A stretch of DNA of 64,000 nucleotides, taken from the NCBI RefSeq assembly GCF_024256385.1, contig NZ_JAMLFW010000001.1:5394001-5458000 (forward strand), given 5' to 3'. Position numbers and translations under genes: made by a program. Positions within the stretch are counted from its first letter, which is position 1; the number at the start of each line of letters is the position of its first letter. This document shows, piece by piece, positions 25,590 to 36,765 of the stretch. Under the pieces are notes generated by a model that was not told where the DNA came from, made no database searches, and was given only the letters and a program-made list of their open reading frames with translations. This stretch comes from Anatilimnocola floriformis. Lineage in GTDB: Bacteria; Planctomycetota; Planctomycetia; Pirellulales; Pirellulaceae.

Positions 25590-26366
25590 ATGACCTGGTC
25601 ACCGACACAGTACGGAAAGTTCGAAGCCGAGCGCAATCGGCCGATCCGTGATTTGCTGGCCCAATTGCCCGTTGCGAACGTGGCACGCATTGCGGATCTC
25701 GGCTGCGGTCCGGGTAACTCAACGGAACTACTCATCGAGCAATTTCCCAACGCGACGGTCATCGGCATGGATAATTCCTCCGACATGCTGACGGCAGCGC
25801 GGCAACGGTTGCCCGGTATTCGCTTCGAGGCCAGCGACATCGCTGCCTGGCAAGATGCAGGACCGTTCGACCTGCTGTTTGCCAACGCGGCGCTGCAGTG
25901 GGTGCCCAGCCATGAGACTTTGTTGCCGTTCCTCTTTCAGAAACTGGCAACGGCGGGAACGCTCGCCGTGCAAATCCCTGACAATTTGGATGAGCCGGCC
26001 CATCGTCTGATGCGGGAAGTAGCCGCGGCTGGCCCATGGGCTGAAAAGTGGCGAGCAGCCACGCAAGATCGCGAGGCGCGTCATTCCGCCGAATGGTATT
26101 ACCAGATGCTTTCTGGCTTGGGGGCTCGGGTGGATGTGTGGCGGACGATTTACCACCATCCGCTGCCGGGTGGCGTTGCCGCGATTGCGGAATGGTTCAA
26201 GGGATCTGGCTTGCGGCCGTTCTTGCAGCCGCTCGATGAAACCGAGAAAGCCGAGTTCCTCACTCGTTACATCGCCGCGCTCGGGCAGGAATATTCAGAG
26301 CTGAATGGCGGAGTTGTTTTGCTCCCGTTTCCGCGGCTCTTCTTTGTCGCAACGCGGCTTGCTTAG
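25590..26366 (+). CDS. tam: Trans-aconitate 2-methyltransferase
   Basis: 258 residues from ATG at 25590. SAM-dependent methyltransferase; family motif I IADLGCGPGNSTELL, then VIGMDNSSDMLTAARQRLPG, DIAAWQ, DLLFANAALQWVPSHETLLP and QIPDNLDEPAHRLMREVA, all typical of Tam. It methylates trans-aconitate, an inhibitor of aconitase. The end LPFPRLFFVATR fits the family. Stand-alone gene. Confidence 0.9.
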   Translation: MTWSPTQYGKFEAERNRPIRDLLAQLPVANVARIADLGCGPGNSTELLIEQFPNATVIGMDNSSDMLTAARQRLPGIRFEASDIAAWQDAGPFDLLFANAALQWVPSHETLLPFLFQKLATAGTLAVQIPDNLDEPAHRLMREVAAAGPWAEKWRAATQDREARHSAEWYYQMLSGLGARVDVWRTIYHHPLPGGVAAIAEWFKGSGLRPFLQPLDETEKAEFLTRYIAALGQEYSELNGGVVLLPFPRLFFVATRLA

Positions 26367-26376
26367 CAGCTGGCGC

Positions 26377-27108
26377 CTATTTTTTCTGTCGCGCGACCAT
26401 CGCCTCGACCCACACGGGCACGAAGGGTGGCGTGCAACCCTTCGACACCGGCCAATCGCGATACAAACCGATCTTCTCGCCGATAGCGATTGCCCGTGGG
26501 CGGAGCTCAGCATCGTGAATGCCAATCGCGCCGAGTGTGTTGTTCATGGTCCACTGCACGACGGGATCGGCTTTGAGCATTTCCTTTTCGATGCGATCGA
26601 GGAGCTTGGAACAGTCGAGATCCTCGGCCCCTTTGTTCACGCGACTCGCCGTGAAGTGCCAACCCGCGCGGGCGGCCCAGCGATCTTTCTCCTTGGGCTT
26701 TTGCCACTTCACGCGGAGGGCTTCTTTCTCCGGATGCTCGGCGACGACGTAGGAGTTCAGCCAATCGGCGACTTGCGCGCAGGTGGTAGAGCGCGTCAGC
26801 TTGTCGACTTCGTCAGCAGTCAGCGACGCGGGCTTGATGAGTTGCGTGGCCAGCAACTGGGCATCCACGTTGCCGGTATCCCAAAGCTCGAGCGCGAGTT
26901 GCTGATCGGCTTTGGTTTTCTTGGCGAGCGTGCGAATATCACCGAGTTTTACGCCGAATTGATTGTCGGGCGCGCCGGCCTTGGCGTTGTGTTTTCGCCG
27001 CACTTCGTTGCCGAGGGTCTTTAGTTGGGCGAGGATTTCTTTGACGTTCATCCGCTGAAGTGTGCCACGGTTCCATTCAGCGTGAAAGTAGGTGCCGGGC
27101 GACTTCAT
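26377..27108 (-). CDS. DNA alkylation repair protein, AlkD-like HEAT family
   Basis: 243 residues from ATG at 27108, which overlaps the preceding DCC gene by ATGA; ATG at 27051 ([19 protein letters not shown]) is the family's usual start, so the true start is open. HEAT-like helices: [55 protein letters not shown] and [20 protein letters not shown]. These proteins bind or excise alkylated bases. It is one of two such proteins in a 7-kb stretch, with an Ogt homologue between them. Confidence 0.85.
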   Translation of the reverse strand: MKSPGTYFHAEWNRGTLQRMNVKEILAQLKTLGNEVRRKHNAKAGAPDNQFGVKLGDIRTLAKKTKADQQLALELWDTGNVDAQLLATQLIKPASLTADEVDKLTRSTTCAQVADWLNSYVVAEHPEKEALRVKWQKPKEKDRWAARAGWHFTASRVNKGAEDLDCSKLLDRIEKEMLKADPVVQWTMNNTLGAIGIHDAELRPRAIAIGEKIGLYRDWPVSKGCTPPFVPVWVEAMVARQKK

Positions 27109-27548
27109 TCAGCTACTTTGGGAGATTCCATCAGCGGCTTTTTTGCTGGTAGCGAGCAAGCCGAAGTGCAGCGGCCCGTGAGTCGCAAGCGATTGCGCGC
27201 GAAAACTCGATATCCAAGATCGAGCATTTGCGAAACACCGGGCCAACGGCTCAGCCATACCAGCGGACCAAAACCGACTGCGGCATACATTCGCCGAAAC
27301 ACCTCGACACCCTGCACCCAAGTTCCATCCGGCAGGCGACCATGCATTTGGGCCATCAGTTCGTCGTGAGTCTTGCCAGGCTCCGAATTGAGAAAGGCAG
27401 GAGCATCGATATCGGTGAAGCGGATCCGGCCCTTGCGATCCCAACGTTTGAGCAGGTTGACTTCGCGCAAGCAGAGTGGGCAACCCCCGTCGAAAAAGAC
27501 TTCAATCGCAAACGGCTGCGGAAGTTCCTGATTTACTGCGGTCTCCAT
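27105..27548 (-). CDS. DCC (DUF393) thiol-disulfide oxidoreductase-like
   Basis: 147 residues. [19 protein letters not shown] places the CxxC at Cys23-Cys26 after the DGxCP signature of DUF393 (YuxK-like). [15 protein letters not shown] and [20 protein letters not shown] follow as in the family. Probably a soluble thioredoxin-like redox protein. Stop overlaps the next gene by four bases, suggesting co-translation with the AlkD-like protein. Confidence 0.85.
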   Translation of the reverse strand: METAVNQELPQPFAIEVFFDGGCPLCLREVNLLKRWDRKGRIRFTDIDAPAFLNSEPGKTHDELMAQMHGRLPDGTWVQGVEVFRRMYAAVGFGPLVWLSRWPGVSQMLDLGYRVFARNRLRLTGRCTSACSLPAKKPLMESPKVAE

Positions 27549-27649
27549 TTTCCTACCCAGATCGTTGCCTATTCACGAAGAACAATGACTCTTCCTCATC
27601 TTAACCGCAACGTCATTTCGCAGTTAACGGGCTCGTTTGCCGTGCAGAA

Positions 27650-27856
27650 CTAGGCTTCACTGGCAGGCTTTTTCCAGATCAGCCGTTCAATCCAATGGCC
27701 CTTCCACATCCACAGGCCCGTGATGAGCAACACCGGCATGAAGAAGTATTGAAAGATCGGGCGATAGGGCTCGGTGTCAGCCGATGCGCTATAGACGAGA
27801 CCGATCAGCGGCAGGCCGAAGATGATGTGAACCCAACGGAGGATGATGCGTTTCAT
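27650..27856 (-). CDS. Small two-segment membrane protein
   Basis: 68 residues. Two hydrophobic stretches: LRWVHIIFGLPLIGLVYSAS and FQYFFMPVLLITGLWMW, with a basic end. Resembles small PepSY- or cytochrome-b-like fragments, but no heme ligand pattern can be defended. It may form an operon with the upstream ArsR-AHSA1 pair (44 bases away). Confidence 0.6.
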   Translation of the reverse strand: MKRIILRWVHIIFGLPLIGLVYSASADTEPYRPIFQYFFMPVLLITGLWMWKGHWIERLIWKKPASEA

Positions 27857-27899
27857 GATGTAGATCAGCTGGTAGATGGAGAATGTAACCAGAGAATTG

Positions 27900-28346
27900 T
27901 TACGAGGGTTTGGCGACCACTTCGGAGAGTGTCTTGAGCATCTTTGCCCAGCCGTACTCGGCGCCCTTGAAAGCGTGCTCGCCGAATGGATGACTCAAGT
28001 CGAAGCCGGAATGCTCAAACAGAATTCGCGTGCCTTGGCCGTCTCTTTCGAGTTGAAAGCTGACGTGCGTGTTTTCGACGGGAGCGCCCGCCGACCACGA
28101 GAACGCGAGGTGACCGCCGGTGCTATCGCGCGGCGGGTCGCATTCCAGTACTTCGCAGCGGACGGTGAGTCCCTCAAAGTTGAGCTTGGGATTGGCCGGC
28201 ACGCGGAACGTGAAGTGGTGCCCCACGCGCGGCTCAAAGTCGTTGGGAAACATCCACTCGGCCAGCGTTTCGCTGTCGGTGATGGCGAGCCAGACTTGCT
28301 CGCGCGCCTGTGGCACTTGCATTTCGCGGCGAATGGAATTGGTCAT
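27900..28346 (-). CDS. AHSA1/SRPBCC domain protein
   Basis: 148 residues with the START-like fold signature of the AHSA1 family: REMQVPQAREQVWLAITDSE, LAEWMFPNDFEPRVGHHFTF, and the C-terminal GTRILFEHSGFDLSHPFGEH with the final helix GWAKMLKTLSEVV. Members are commonly paired with ArsR-type repressors, as here (10-base gap). Ligand unknown; a role in detoxification or stress response is inference. Confidence 0.9.
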   Translation of the reverse strand: MTNSIRREMQVPQAREQVWLAITDSETLAEWMFPNDFEPRVGHHFTFRVPANPKLNFEGLTVRCEVLECDPPRDSTGGHLAFSWSAGAPVENTHVSFQLERDGQGTRILFEHSGFDLSHPFGEHAFKGAEYGWAKMLKTLSEVVAKPS

Positions 28347-28355
28347 GTTCGATCC

Positions 28356-28691
28356 TCAGTGCTTGTTCTTTTTCGCAAGTAGTTTCTGCAGTCGAGCCAG
28401 GCGATCGTCCCAGAACCGCTCGTACTGCGCGATCCATTCCTTCACCACGGCGAGGCGCTCGGGCAAAAAGTGGTAACGACGCTCACGGCCGTGGCGTTCT
28501 TCAGTGACCAGGCCGGCATCGAGCAGGATCCGCAAGTGCTGCGAAACGGCAGGGCGACTCATTTCAAAGTGCCCGGCCAGCGCGTTGACGTTGTGATCTT
28601 CTTTCGCGAGCAAATCGAGCATCTGCCGCCGCGCCGGATGGCTAATGGCGGCAAAAATATCCGGTTCGGGCTCGGTAGTGGTACGCGACAT
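28356..28691 (-). CDS. ArsR family transcriptional repressor
   Basis: 111 residues from ATG at 28691. Winged HTH: IFAAISHPARRQMLDLLAKE, NVNALAGHFEMSRPAVSQHL then RILLDAGLVTEERHGRERRY. There is no Cys cluster for arsenic or metal sensing; this belongs to the group regulating AHSA1 genes. The C-terminal part (VKEWIAQYERFWDDRLARLQ) is the usual dimer helix. It likely represses its own operon at the inverted repeat 14 bases upstream. Confidence 0.92.
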   Translation of the reverse strand: MSRTTTEPEPDIFAAISHPARRQMLDLLAKEDHNVNALAGHFEMSRPAVSQHLRILLDAGLVTEERHGRERRYHFLPERLAVVKEWIAQYERFWDDRLARLQKLLAKKNKH

Positions 28692-28704
28692 GGCCTTACT
28701 ATAC

Positions 28705-28720
28705 GTAAGTAAATGCTTAC
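28705..28720. promoter_or_regulatory. Probable ArsR operator
   Basis: GTAAGTAAATGCTTAC: GTAAG and CTTAC are exact inverted arms around a 6-base centre, 13 bases before the arsR ATG. The position and AT-rich centre fit an autoregulatory operator; binding is inferred. Confidence 0.65.
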
Positions 28721-28802
28721 CAGTCAAGCCCGCCCGTTTTCGCCGGGATGAGGTACACTTACGGTGAATTCTTTTCTGCTCTGCCAAGTCGAAAGGTTCT
28801 GC

Positions 28803-31110
<2,308 letters not shown>

Positions 31111-31130
<20 letters not shown>

Positions 31131-31623
31131 ACGTCGGCGCGTTTGCTAATTCAAAATCGAGCAGCCACCGTTTATTCTCCATGCCGCCGCCATAACCGGT
31201 CAACTTGCCATCGCTGGCGATCACGCGATGGCAAGGAACGATGATGGAAATCGGGTTCCGGCCGTTGGCAGCACCCACGGCGCGCGTGGCTGTCGGTTGA
31301 CCGACGCGGCGGGCCATCTCGGCGTAACTGATCGTCACGCCGAAGGGAATTTTCCACAGCTCTTGCCAGACACGTTGCTGAAACGGCGTGCCGACGAATC
31401 GGAACGGCAGGTCGAACTCTTGTCGCTCACCGGCAAAATATTCCGTTAGCTGCTCGCGGGCTGCAGCGAGCACGTCATCGTTGCGCTGGCAACCACTGGG
31501 CAAACCTTTCCAATGCTTGTGAGCGGGCATGTAGAGGCCCAGCAGGGATTTCTGATCGCCCACGAGAGTGATTTCGCCGACTGGTGACTCGAACTGGCTG
31601 TAAAACGTTTCCAAAGCTGGCAT
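31111..31623 (-). CDS. ogt: Methylated-DNA-protein-cysteine methyltransferase
   Basis: 170 residues. Suicide repair protein removing methyl groups from O6-methylguanine. The acceptor Cys131 lies in IIVPCHRVIASDGKL, with GQPTATRAVGAANGRNPISI before it, the helix-turn-helix/Asn hinge of the family, and GYGGG after. The N-terminal domain (FYSQFESPVGEITLVGDQKS) is the Ogt type with no Ada regulator part. It is placed between two AlkD-like genes. Confidence 0.93.
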
Positions 31624-31710
31624 TCCCGAAAAACATGTCGAAACGGAGTCCGCTCAATCGACTAACTGGCGACGCTGCAATTATATCCCTTTGACTTCGC
31701 GGGGCACGCC

Positions 31711-32181
31711 ATGCAAAAGATTACTCCGTTCCTCTGGTTCGACGGCCGGGCCGAAGAGGCAATGAATTTCTACGTCTCGATTTTTCCGAATTCGAAAATC
31801 GGCGCCGTCAGCCGCTACGGCGAGCACGGGCCGGGGCCGAAAGGGACGGTGATGGCGGCGACGTTTGAGCTTGAGGGGCAACAGTTTCACGCGCTCAACG
31901 GCGGGCCGATGTACAAGTTCACGCCGGCGATTTCGTTCTTCGTCAGTTGTGAGACGCAGCCCGAGGTCGACGAGTTGTGGGACAAACTCGTCGCTGGCGG
32001 CCGACCCGACCGCTGCGGTTGGCTGCAGGATAAGTTTGGTTTGAGCTGGCAGATCATACCTCGGGTGCTGGGCGAATACCTCAGCAGTCCCGATCCGAAA
32101 AAAGCCGGCCAGGTCATGCAGGCGATGCTGGGGATGGTTAAGCTCGACATTCAAAAACTGAAGGATGCCTATGCCAGCTAA
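31711..32181 (+). CDS. VOC superfamily protein, PhnB/3-dmu-9_3-mt type
   Basis: 156 residues. ITPFLWFDGRAEEAMNFYVS then IFPNSKIGAVSRYGEHGPGP is the classic start of the PhnB-like (3-demethylubiquinone methyltransferase-like) VOC group. FELEGQQFHALNGGPMYKFT carries the second metal-site strand and DKFGLSWQIIPRVL the last. Despite the family label, no enzyme activity is established for these stand-alone proteins. Its stop overlaps the next gene's start. Confidence 0.88.
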   Translation: MQKITPFLWFDGRAEEAMNFYVSIFPNSKIGAVSRYGEHGPGPKGTVMAATFELEGQQFHALNGGPMYKFTPAISFFVSCETQPEVDELWDKLVAGGRPDRCGWLQDKFGLSWQIIPRVLGEYLSSPDPKKAGQVMQAMLGMVKLDIQKLKDAYAS

Positions 32182-33298
32182 AGTGAAACCCGTCGCAAAA
32201 CTCGCCAAGCCGACGACCTTCGATGAATGCCTGGCTCGGTTTACTGCCGAGCAGCAGGCAGCCCTTGGGAAACTCCGGCAAGCGATTCGTGCTGCAGCCC
32301 CGGCGGCGGTAGAAGGAGTCAGCTACGGCCTGGCCGCGTTTCGTCTGAACGGTAAGCCACTGGTTGCAATCGGCGCGACTAGCAACCATTGCGCGTTCTA
32401 TCTGATGAGCAACTCGACTGTGGGCGAACACGAGGAGTTGCTTACAAGCTACGACACGAGCCCGGGAACGATTCGTTTTGAACCCGGTTCGCCGTTGCCG
32501 TCGGCGCTAGTGAAGAAGCTGGTGAAAGCGAGGATTGTGGAGAACGAACAACTTATCGAAGCGAGGAAGCCAGCCAAGAAAACTGCCAAGCCATCGAAGG
32601 CTAAGAGCACGACAGTGAATTACGACGTCGCAAAAGTGCTGGCCGAATTGAAAAAGCTTTCGGCAGAGAAATATCGGCAGGGGATGGAGCGGTTTGCGAT
32701 TCCCAACGACAACGCGCTCGGAGTGCCGGTGGGCGAAATGCGGAAGCTCGCGAAGAAGATCGGCCGCGATCACGAACTATCGCTAGAACTCTGGAAGTCC
32801 AAGGTATACGAAGCGCGGATGATGGCTGCCTTCGTCGGCGAGCCGGAAAAAGTTACCGCGAAGCAAATGGAATCGTGGTGCAAAACATTCGATAGCTGGG
32901 CCATTGTCGACACGGTTTGTTTTGCCCTCTTCGATCGCGCGCCGGAGGCTTGGACGAAGGTCAACGAATGGGCCACGCGCAAGGAAGAGTTCGTCAAACG
33001 GGCTGCCTTTGCGTTGCTCGCCAGCCTGGTGTTGCATGTCAAGCACTTGGATGACGAGCACTTTGCGGCCGGTCTGCAACTCATCGAGAATGCCGCGGAA
33101 GACGAGCGGAACTTCGTGAAGAAGGGCGTGAACTGGGCCCTGCGCACGATCGGCAAAAGGAACAAAACGCTGCACGCCGCAGCCATGGCCGTCGCGAAGA
33201 AACTTGGTGACAGCGACAACGCGACCGCGCGCTGGATCGGCAAAGATGCCATCCGCGATCTCAACAGCCCTGCCACCAAACGCCGTTTGGCAAAATGA
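32165..33298 (+). CDS. DUF1801-AlkD fusion protein
   Basis: 377 residues (ATG at 32171 is an equally good start). Residues about 15-135 are a DUF1801/YdhG-like domain (FDECLARFTAEQQAALGKLR, later VSYGLAAFRLNGKPLVAIGA and NHCAFYLMSNST). A Lys/Ala linker (about 138-152) leads to an AlkD-type HEAT-repeat domain: GVPVGEMRKLAKKIGRDHEL, KTFDSWAIVDTVCFALFD with the Asp expected to be catalytic, and KKGVNWALRTIGKRN. AlkD excises bulky alkylated bases. The two parts are usually separate proteins; overlap with the VOC gene suggests co-translation. Confidence 0.88.
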   Translation: MPMPAKVKPVAKLAKPTTFDECLARFTAEQQAALGKLRQAIRAAAPAAVEGVSYGLAAFRLNGKPLVAIGATSNHCAFYLMSNSTVGEHEELLTSYDTSPGTIRFEPGSPLPSALVKKLVKARIVENEQLIEARKPAKKTAKPSKAKSTTVNYDVAKVLAELKKLSAEKYRQGMERFAIPNDNALGVPVGEMRKLAKKIGRDHELSLELWKSKVYEARMMAAFVGEPEKVTAKQMESWCKTFDSWAIVDTVCFALFDRAPEAWTKVNEWATRKEEFVKRAAFALLASLVLHVKHLDDEHFAAGLQLIENAAEDERNFVKKGVNWALRTIGKRNKTLHAAAMAVAKKLGDSDNATARWIGKDAIRDLNSPATKRRLAK

Positions 33299-33335
33299 CC
33301 CATTGTCGCCTTTCGCTCCGCGAAAGGAAGCATTT

Positions 33336-36098
33336 TTAGCCCGTCGAGCCCAACCCCGCCGCGAGCGAATTCACGGTGAGGAGCAACTGCGTGAGGAGCG
33401 GCTCGGCCTTTGCCGTTTCGCCGGCGTTGTTCAGTGCTCGCCATTCGCGCAGCAGCGTGATCTGCTGTCGATGGAGCGTTCGCAAGCCGTCGCGACGGAG
33501 TTGCTGCATCGCGAACCAGTTGGGCCGCCGTTCATCGAGCGGACCGCCGTAGAGTTCTTCGAGAGCGTGCAACGTTCGTTCGTACTCGGTCATGATCAGC
33601 TTCATCACACTGTTGCGAACGTTTTCATCCTGCACCAGCCCGGCGTATTCGCGGATCACGTCGAGATCGACAGTGGCGATGCTGGTAGCCGCATTGCTCA
33701 TGGCGTAATGCAGCGGCGCCCAGGTAAGCAGGTGATGTTTCACGCCGGCGAATTCTTCAGGATGCTCTCGCCGGAGCGTTTCGAGCGCGGTGCCAACACC
33801 ATACCAACCGCTGATGAAGAACCGGGCCTGCCCCCAGCTGAAGACCCACGGAATCGCCCGCAGATCGGCCAGCGATGGCTTGCCGGTGCGGCGCGCGGGG
33901 CGCGAACCAATGCGGCTGTGCTCGAGCACATCGACGGGGGTGGCTTCGCGGAAAAAACTGAAAAAGCCCGGCGATTCGAGCAGTCCTTCGTACGTCTGCC
34001 GGCTGACCGCGGCGATTTTGTCCATCGTCGCTTCGAGCGGATGATCCGGATCTGGCGCATACCAATCGAGCAGCGACGCCCGCGTGGTGCCGGCGAGGAG
34101 GAGTTCCAATTGATAGACGGCGGTGATCTTGTTCGCGTAGTTTTGCGAAATCGTTTCACCTTGCTCCGTCATCCGCAGATCGCCCGACAGTGCATCGTGC
34201 GGCAACGCTTTCAGGAAGCGGTGCGTCGGACCAGCGCCGCGGCTGATCGTGCCACCGCGGCCGTGGAAGAAGCGAGTGCGGACTTTGTGCTTCTTTCCGG
34301 TCTCGGTCAAGCGAAGCTGAGCGCGATACAGATTCCACAAGCTGGCGAGAATGCCGCCGTCTTTGTTGCTGTCGCTGTAGCCGATCATGATCTGCTGAAC
34401 CATGTCGGGCTGGCCGCTTTGTTCGCGTTGAAATTCGAGGCTGCGGCGCACGAGCGGGTGCTGCAGCAGCGCTTCGTAAATGGCGGGGCTTCGTTCGAGA
34501 TCTTCGATCGTTTCGAACAGTGGCACGACCGGTAGCGGCATCACTGGGCCGGTTGGCGAGGGCTTGAGCAGACCGACTTCGCGGGCAAAGAGATACACGA
34601 CGAGCAAATCGGACAAACTGCGCGTCATGCTGATGATGAGCGCACCAATGCCATCCGTGCCGTGCAGGCGGATCTCTTCGACGACGACTCGCAAGCTGCC
34701 GAGCACAGCTTCGGCTTGTGGACCGAGCTCGGAATCAGGCCGAGTAAATGGCCGCGGCGATTCGAGCTCTCGGCAGAGAAACTCCAACCGCTTCTCTTCG
34801 TTCCACTCGTGAAAATCGGAGTCAGGAATGCCCGCCGCGATAAGCAACTGCGAAACGGCCAGGTCGTGAAACCGGCTGTTCTGGCGAACATCGAGGACCG
34901 CGAGATGAAACCCAAACGACTGAGCACTGCGAATCACCGGCTCGACCACGAGATCGGCAATCGCCCGCGCACCGCTGGAAAGGAGCGCTTCGTACAACAA
35001 GTCGAGGTCTTCGCGCAGTTCGGCAGAACGGCGATAGAGATACTCCGCCGGCTTCGCGGGCAATACATCCGGCGGCATGCGGAGTTGCATCAAATTGCAG
35101 AACTGTCGATAGGGCTCCTCGGGATTGCGTTTCACGGCGGCATGCCCCGCATCGCCCAATCGCTCGGCGTATTGCTGCACACGAGCTTCGAATGACGGCG
35201 GCGCTTGCCGCAGTGCGCGCGAGATGCTCACACGGCGACCGAGATCGTTGACTTGAAAGCGCAGCAACTTCAACGCCGCGGCGCGCAGCTCGGTTAGCGA
35301 CTGCTTCGTCACATCGGCGGTCACCAGCGGATGGCCGTCGCGATCGCCGCCAATCCAAGTGCCGAACGAGAGTCGCGGCAGACTGTAAGGCGAGTCGAGT
35401 AGTTCGAGCGGGTAGCCCGCGTCTTCCCACGCTTGCCGAATGCGCACATCGAGGAGCGGCAGCACGTCGGGAAAGACGTTCTTCAAATAGTGCAGAATGT
35501 TGCGGCGTTCCGACTCGATGTCGGGCTTCTGCAAGTAGATTTCGCCGGTCAGCCAAAGCGTGGTGAGCACGGCTTTGATTTGTTCGCGGGCCTGCTTCTG
35601 TTCGAACGGCGTGCGCGATTGATTTTCGAGTTCGACGAGGAGCAAGTACAACCGCCGATGCTGCTCGAGCACCGACTGACGCTTGGCTTCGGTAGGGTGG
35701 GCCGTGAGGACGAGCTCGACTTTCATCTGCGGCAGGGCTGCCGTGATTTGCTCCGTGGTCACGCCGCGGTTTTGCAAATCGTCGAACGATTGCCGCCACA
35801 ACGCTCGCGGCGCGATCAGGCCCTCGTGCGTTTCCAACCCGCGGCGAGCCTGAGCGGCGGCGTTTTCCTCGACCATCGTCAGGAGCTGAAACGCGATCGA
35901 ATAGGCTTGCACCAGGCGGACCGGTGGATGCAAACCGACGGGCTCGTGCGGCTGATGGGGCGTTCCGCTCCACGGCAGCAGTCGGGCGAGCTCGGCGTCG
36001 CCCGCTTCGGCGAGAACCTCGCGAAAGCAGCCCATCAAGAAACGAAGATCGCGTTCGACTTTAGTCGAATCAACGGCGAGCAGGCCGGCTAAATACAC
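33336..36098 (-). CDS. ppc: Phosphoenolpyruvate carboxylase
   Basis: 920 residues, a full-length PEPC. Carboxylates PEP to oxaloacetate to refill the TCA cycle. The catalytic His is in VLTAHPTEAKRQSVLEQHRR, the glycine loop in GYSDSNKDGGILASLW, FFHGRGGTISRGAGPTHRFL follows, and the C-terminus NSLAAGLGSTG matches the usual NGIAAGMRNTG end. LSFGTWIGGDRDGHPLVTAD is also diagnostic. Likely allosteric as in bacteria; monocistronic. Confidence 0.97.
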   Translation of the reverse strand: MYLAGLLAVDSTKVERDLRFLMGCFREVLAEAGDAELARLLPWSGTPHQPHEPVGLHPPVRLVQAYSIAFQLLTMVEENAAAQARRGLETHEGLIAPRALWRQSFDDLQNRGVTTEQITAALPQMKVELVLTAHPTEAKRQSVLEQHRRLYLLLVELENQSRTPFEQKQAREQIKAVLTTLWLTGEIYLQKPDIESERRNILHYLKNVFPDVLPLLDVRIRQAWEDAGYPLELLDSPYSLPRLSFGTWIGGDRDGHPLVTADVTKQSLTELRAAALKLLRFQVNDLGRRVSISRALRQAPPSFEARVQQYAERLGDAGHAAVKRNPEEPYRQFCNLMQLRMPPDVLPAKPAEYLYRRSAELREDLDLLYEALLSSGARAIADLVVEPVIRSAQSFGFHLAVLDVRQNSRFHDLAVSQLLIAAGIPDSDFHEWNEEKRLEFLCRELESPRPFTRPDSELGPQAEAVLGSLRVVVEEIRLHGTDGIGALIISMTRSLSDLLVVYLFAREVGLLKPSPTGPVMPLPVVPLFETIEDLERSPAIYEALLQHPLVRRSLEFQREQSGQPDMVQQIMIGYSDSNKDGGILASLWNLYRAQLRLTETGKKHKVRTRFFHGRGGTISRGAGPTHRFLKALPHDALSGDLRMTEQGETISQNYANKITAVYQLELLLAGTTRASLLDWYAPDPDHPLEATMDKIAAVSRQTYEGLLESPGFFSFFREATPVDVLEHSRIGSRPARRTGKPSLADLRAIPWVFSWGQARFFISGWYGVGTALETLRREHPEEFAGVKHHLLTWAPLHYAMSNAATSIATVDLDVIREYAGLVQDENVRNSVMKLIMTEYERTLHALEELYGGPLDERRPNWFAMQQLRRDGLRTLHRQQITLLREWRALNNAGETAKAEPLLTQLLLTVNSLAAGLGSTG

Positions 36099-36323
36099 GG
36101 CGGATTTCCTTCCACTTCGAATGAATTGAGCAAACTCGACCGCCCAGACGAGTTGGCAATCATCCTAATCGAAGAGGCCGTTTGGCAGAACGGGCGGGAC
36201 GATGAAAATTGCGCAAGGGAGAGTTGACACAACCCGCAGAGTCAGCCCCGGCGATCCAGCAATGGCAATCAGGCCAAATAGTCGAGCATTTGAACACCCG
36301 GCTTGGCCGGACGGGTGCGAGGC

Positions 36324-36641
36324 TTAGTCCGCTTCGTCTTGGATCAAATCATTCTCAGAGAATGGTTGGCCATAGGGCAGTGCAATGCCGTGCTCGTGCA
36401 GCACTTCTTGATAGTGCAGAATTCGACGGATGAGCATGTTGTTCAACTCTTCGATGTGCTCGACCATGCTCTCGCTGACAGAATTTCCGACGACAGCCAG
36501 TTTTGCCAATCGGCGAACGTCTTCGTACAGCCGCGACAGTGAATCGCCTTGAATGACGCAGCCCGGATAGTTGCGACCGGGTGGTTTAATGATCGCGTAG
36601 TTTGAATCCCTTGCGTAAACTTCCAGCGTTTCGTGGAACAT
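36324..36641 (-). CDS. DUF6959-like small protein
   Basis: 105 residues from ATG at 36641, which has GGAG six bases upstream; the ATG at 36653 adds four residues and lacks a site. AIIKPPGRNYPGCVIQGDSL is a conserved core that I associate with DUF6959, with helices LYEDVRRLAKLAVVG and EHIEELNNMLIRRILHYQEV. The family has no known function. Acidic C-terminus. Confidence 0.65.
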   Translation of the reverse strand: MFHETLEVYARDSNYAIIKPPGRNYPGCVIQGDSLSRLYEDVRRLAKLAVVGNSVSESMVEHIEELNNMLIRRILHYQEVLHEHGIALPYGQPFSENDLIQDEAD

Positions 36642-36691
36642 TCGATACTCCATTTATCAACCGGTCATAGCGCGAGACCTACTTGCACTTC

Positions 36692-36738
36692 GGCCCCTCA
36701 CCCCGACTCTCCCCCGGGAGTACCAAGGAGAGAGAGTT
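36692..36738. repeat. Family C intergenic repeat, copy C4
   Basis: CCCCTCACCCC..CTCTCCCCCGGGAGTACC..GGAGAG. It is the reverse orientation of C2 and C3. It lies between the stop of the SMP-30 gene and the DUF6959-like gene start. Confidence 0.7.
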
Positions 36739-36765
36739 TCCTTGTTGCTAAACCAACAGCAATTC

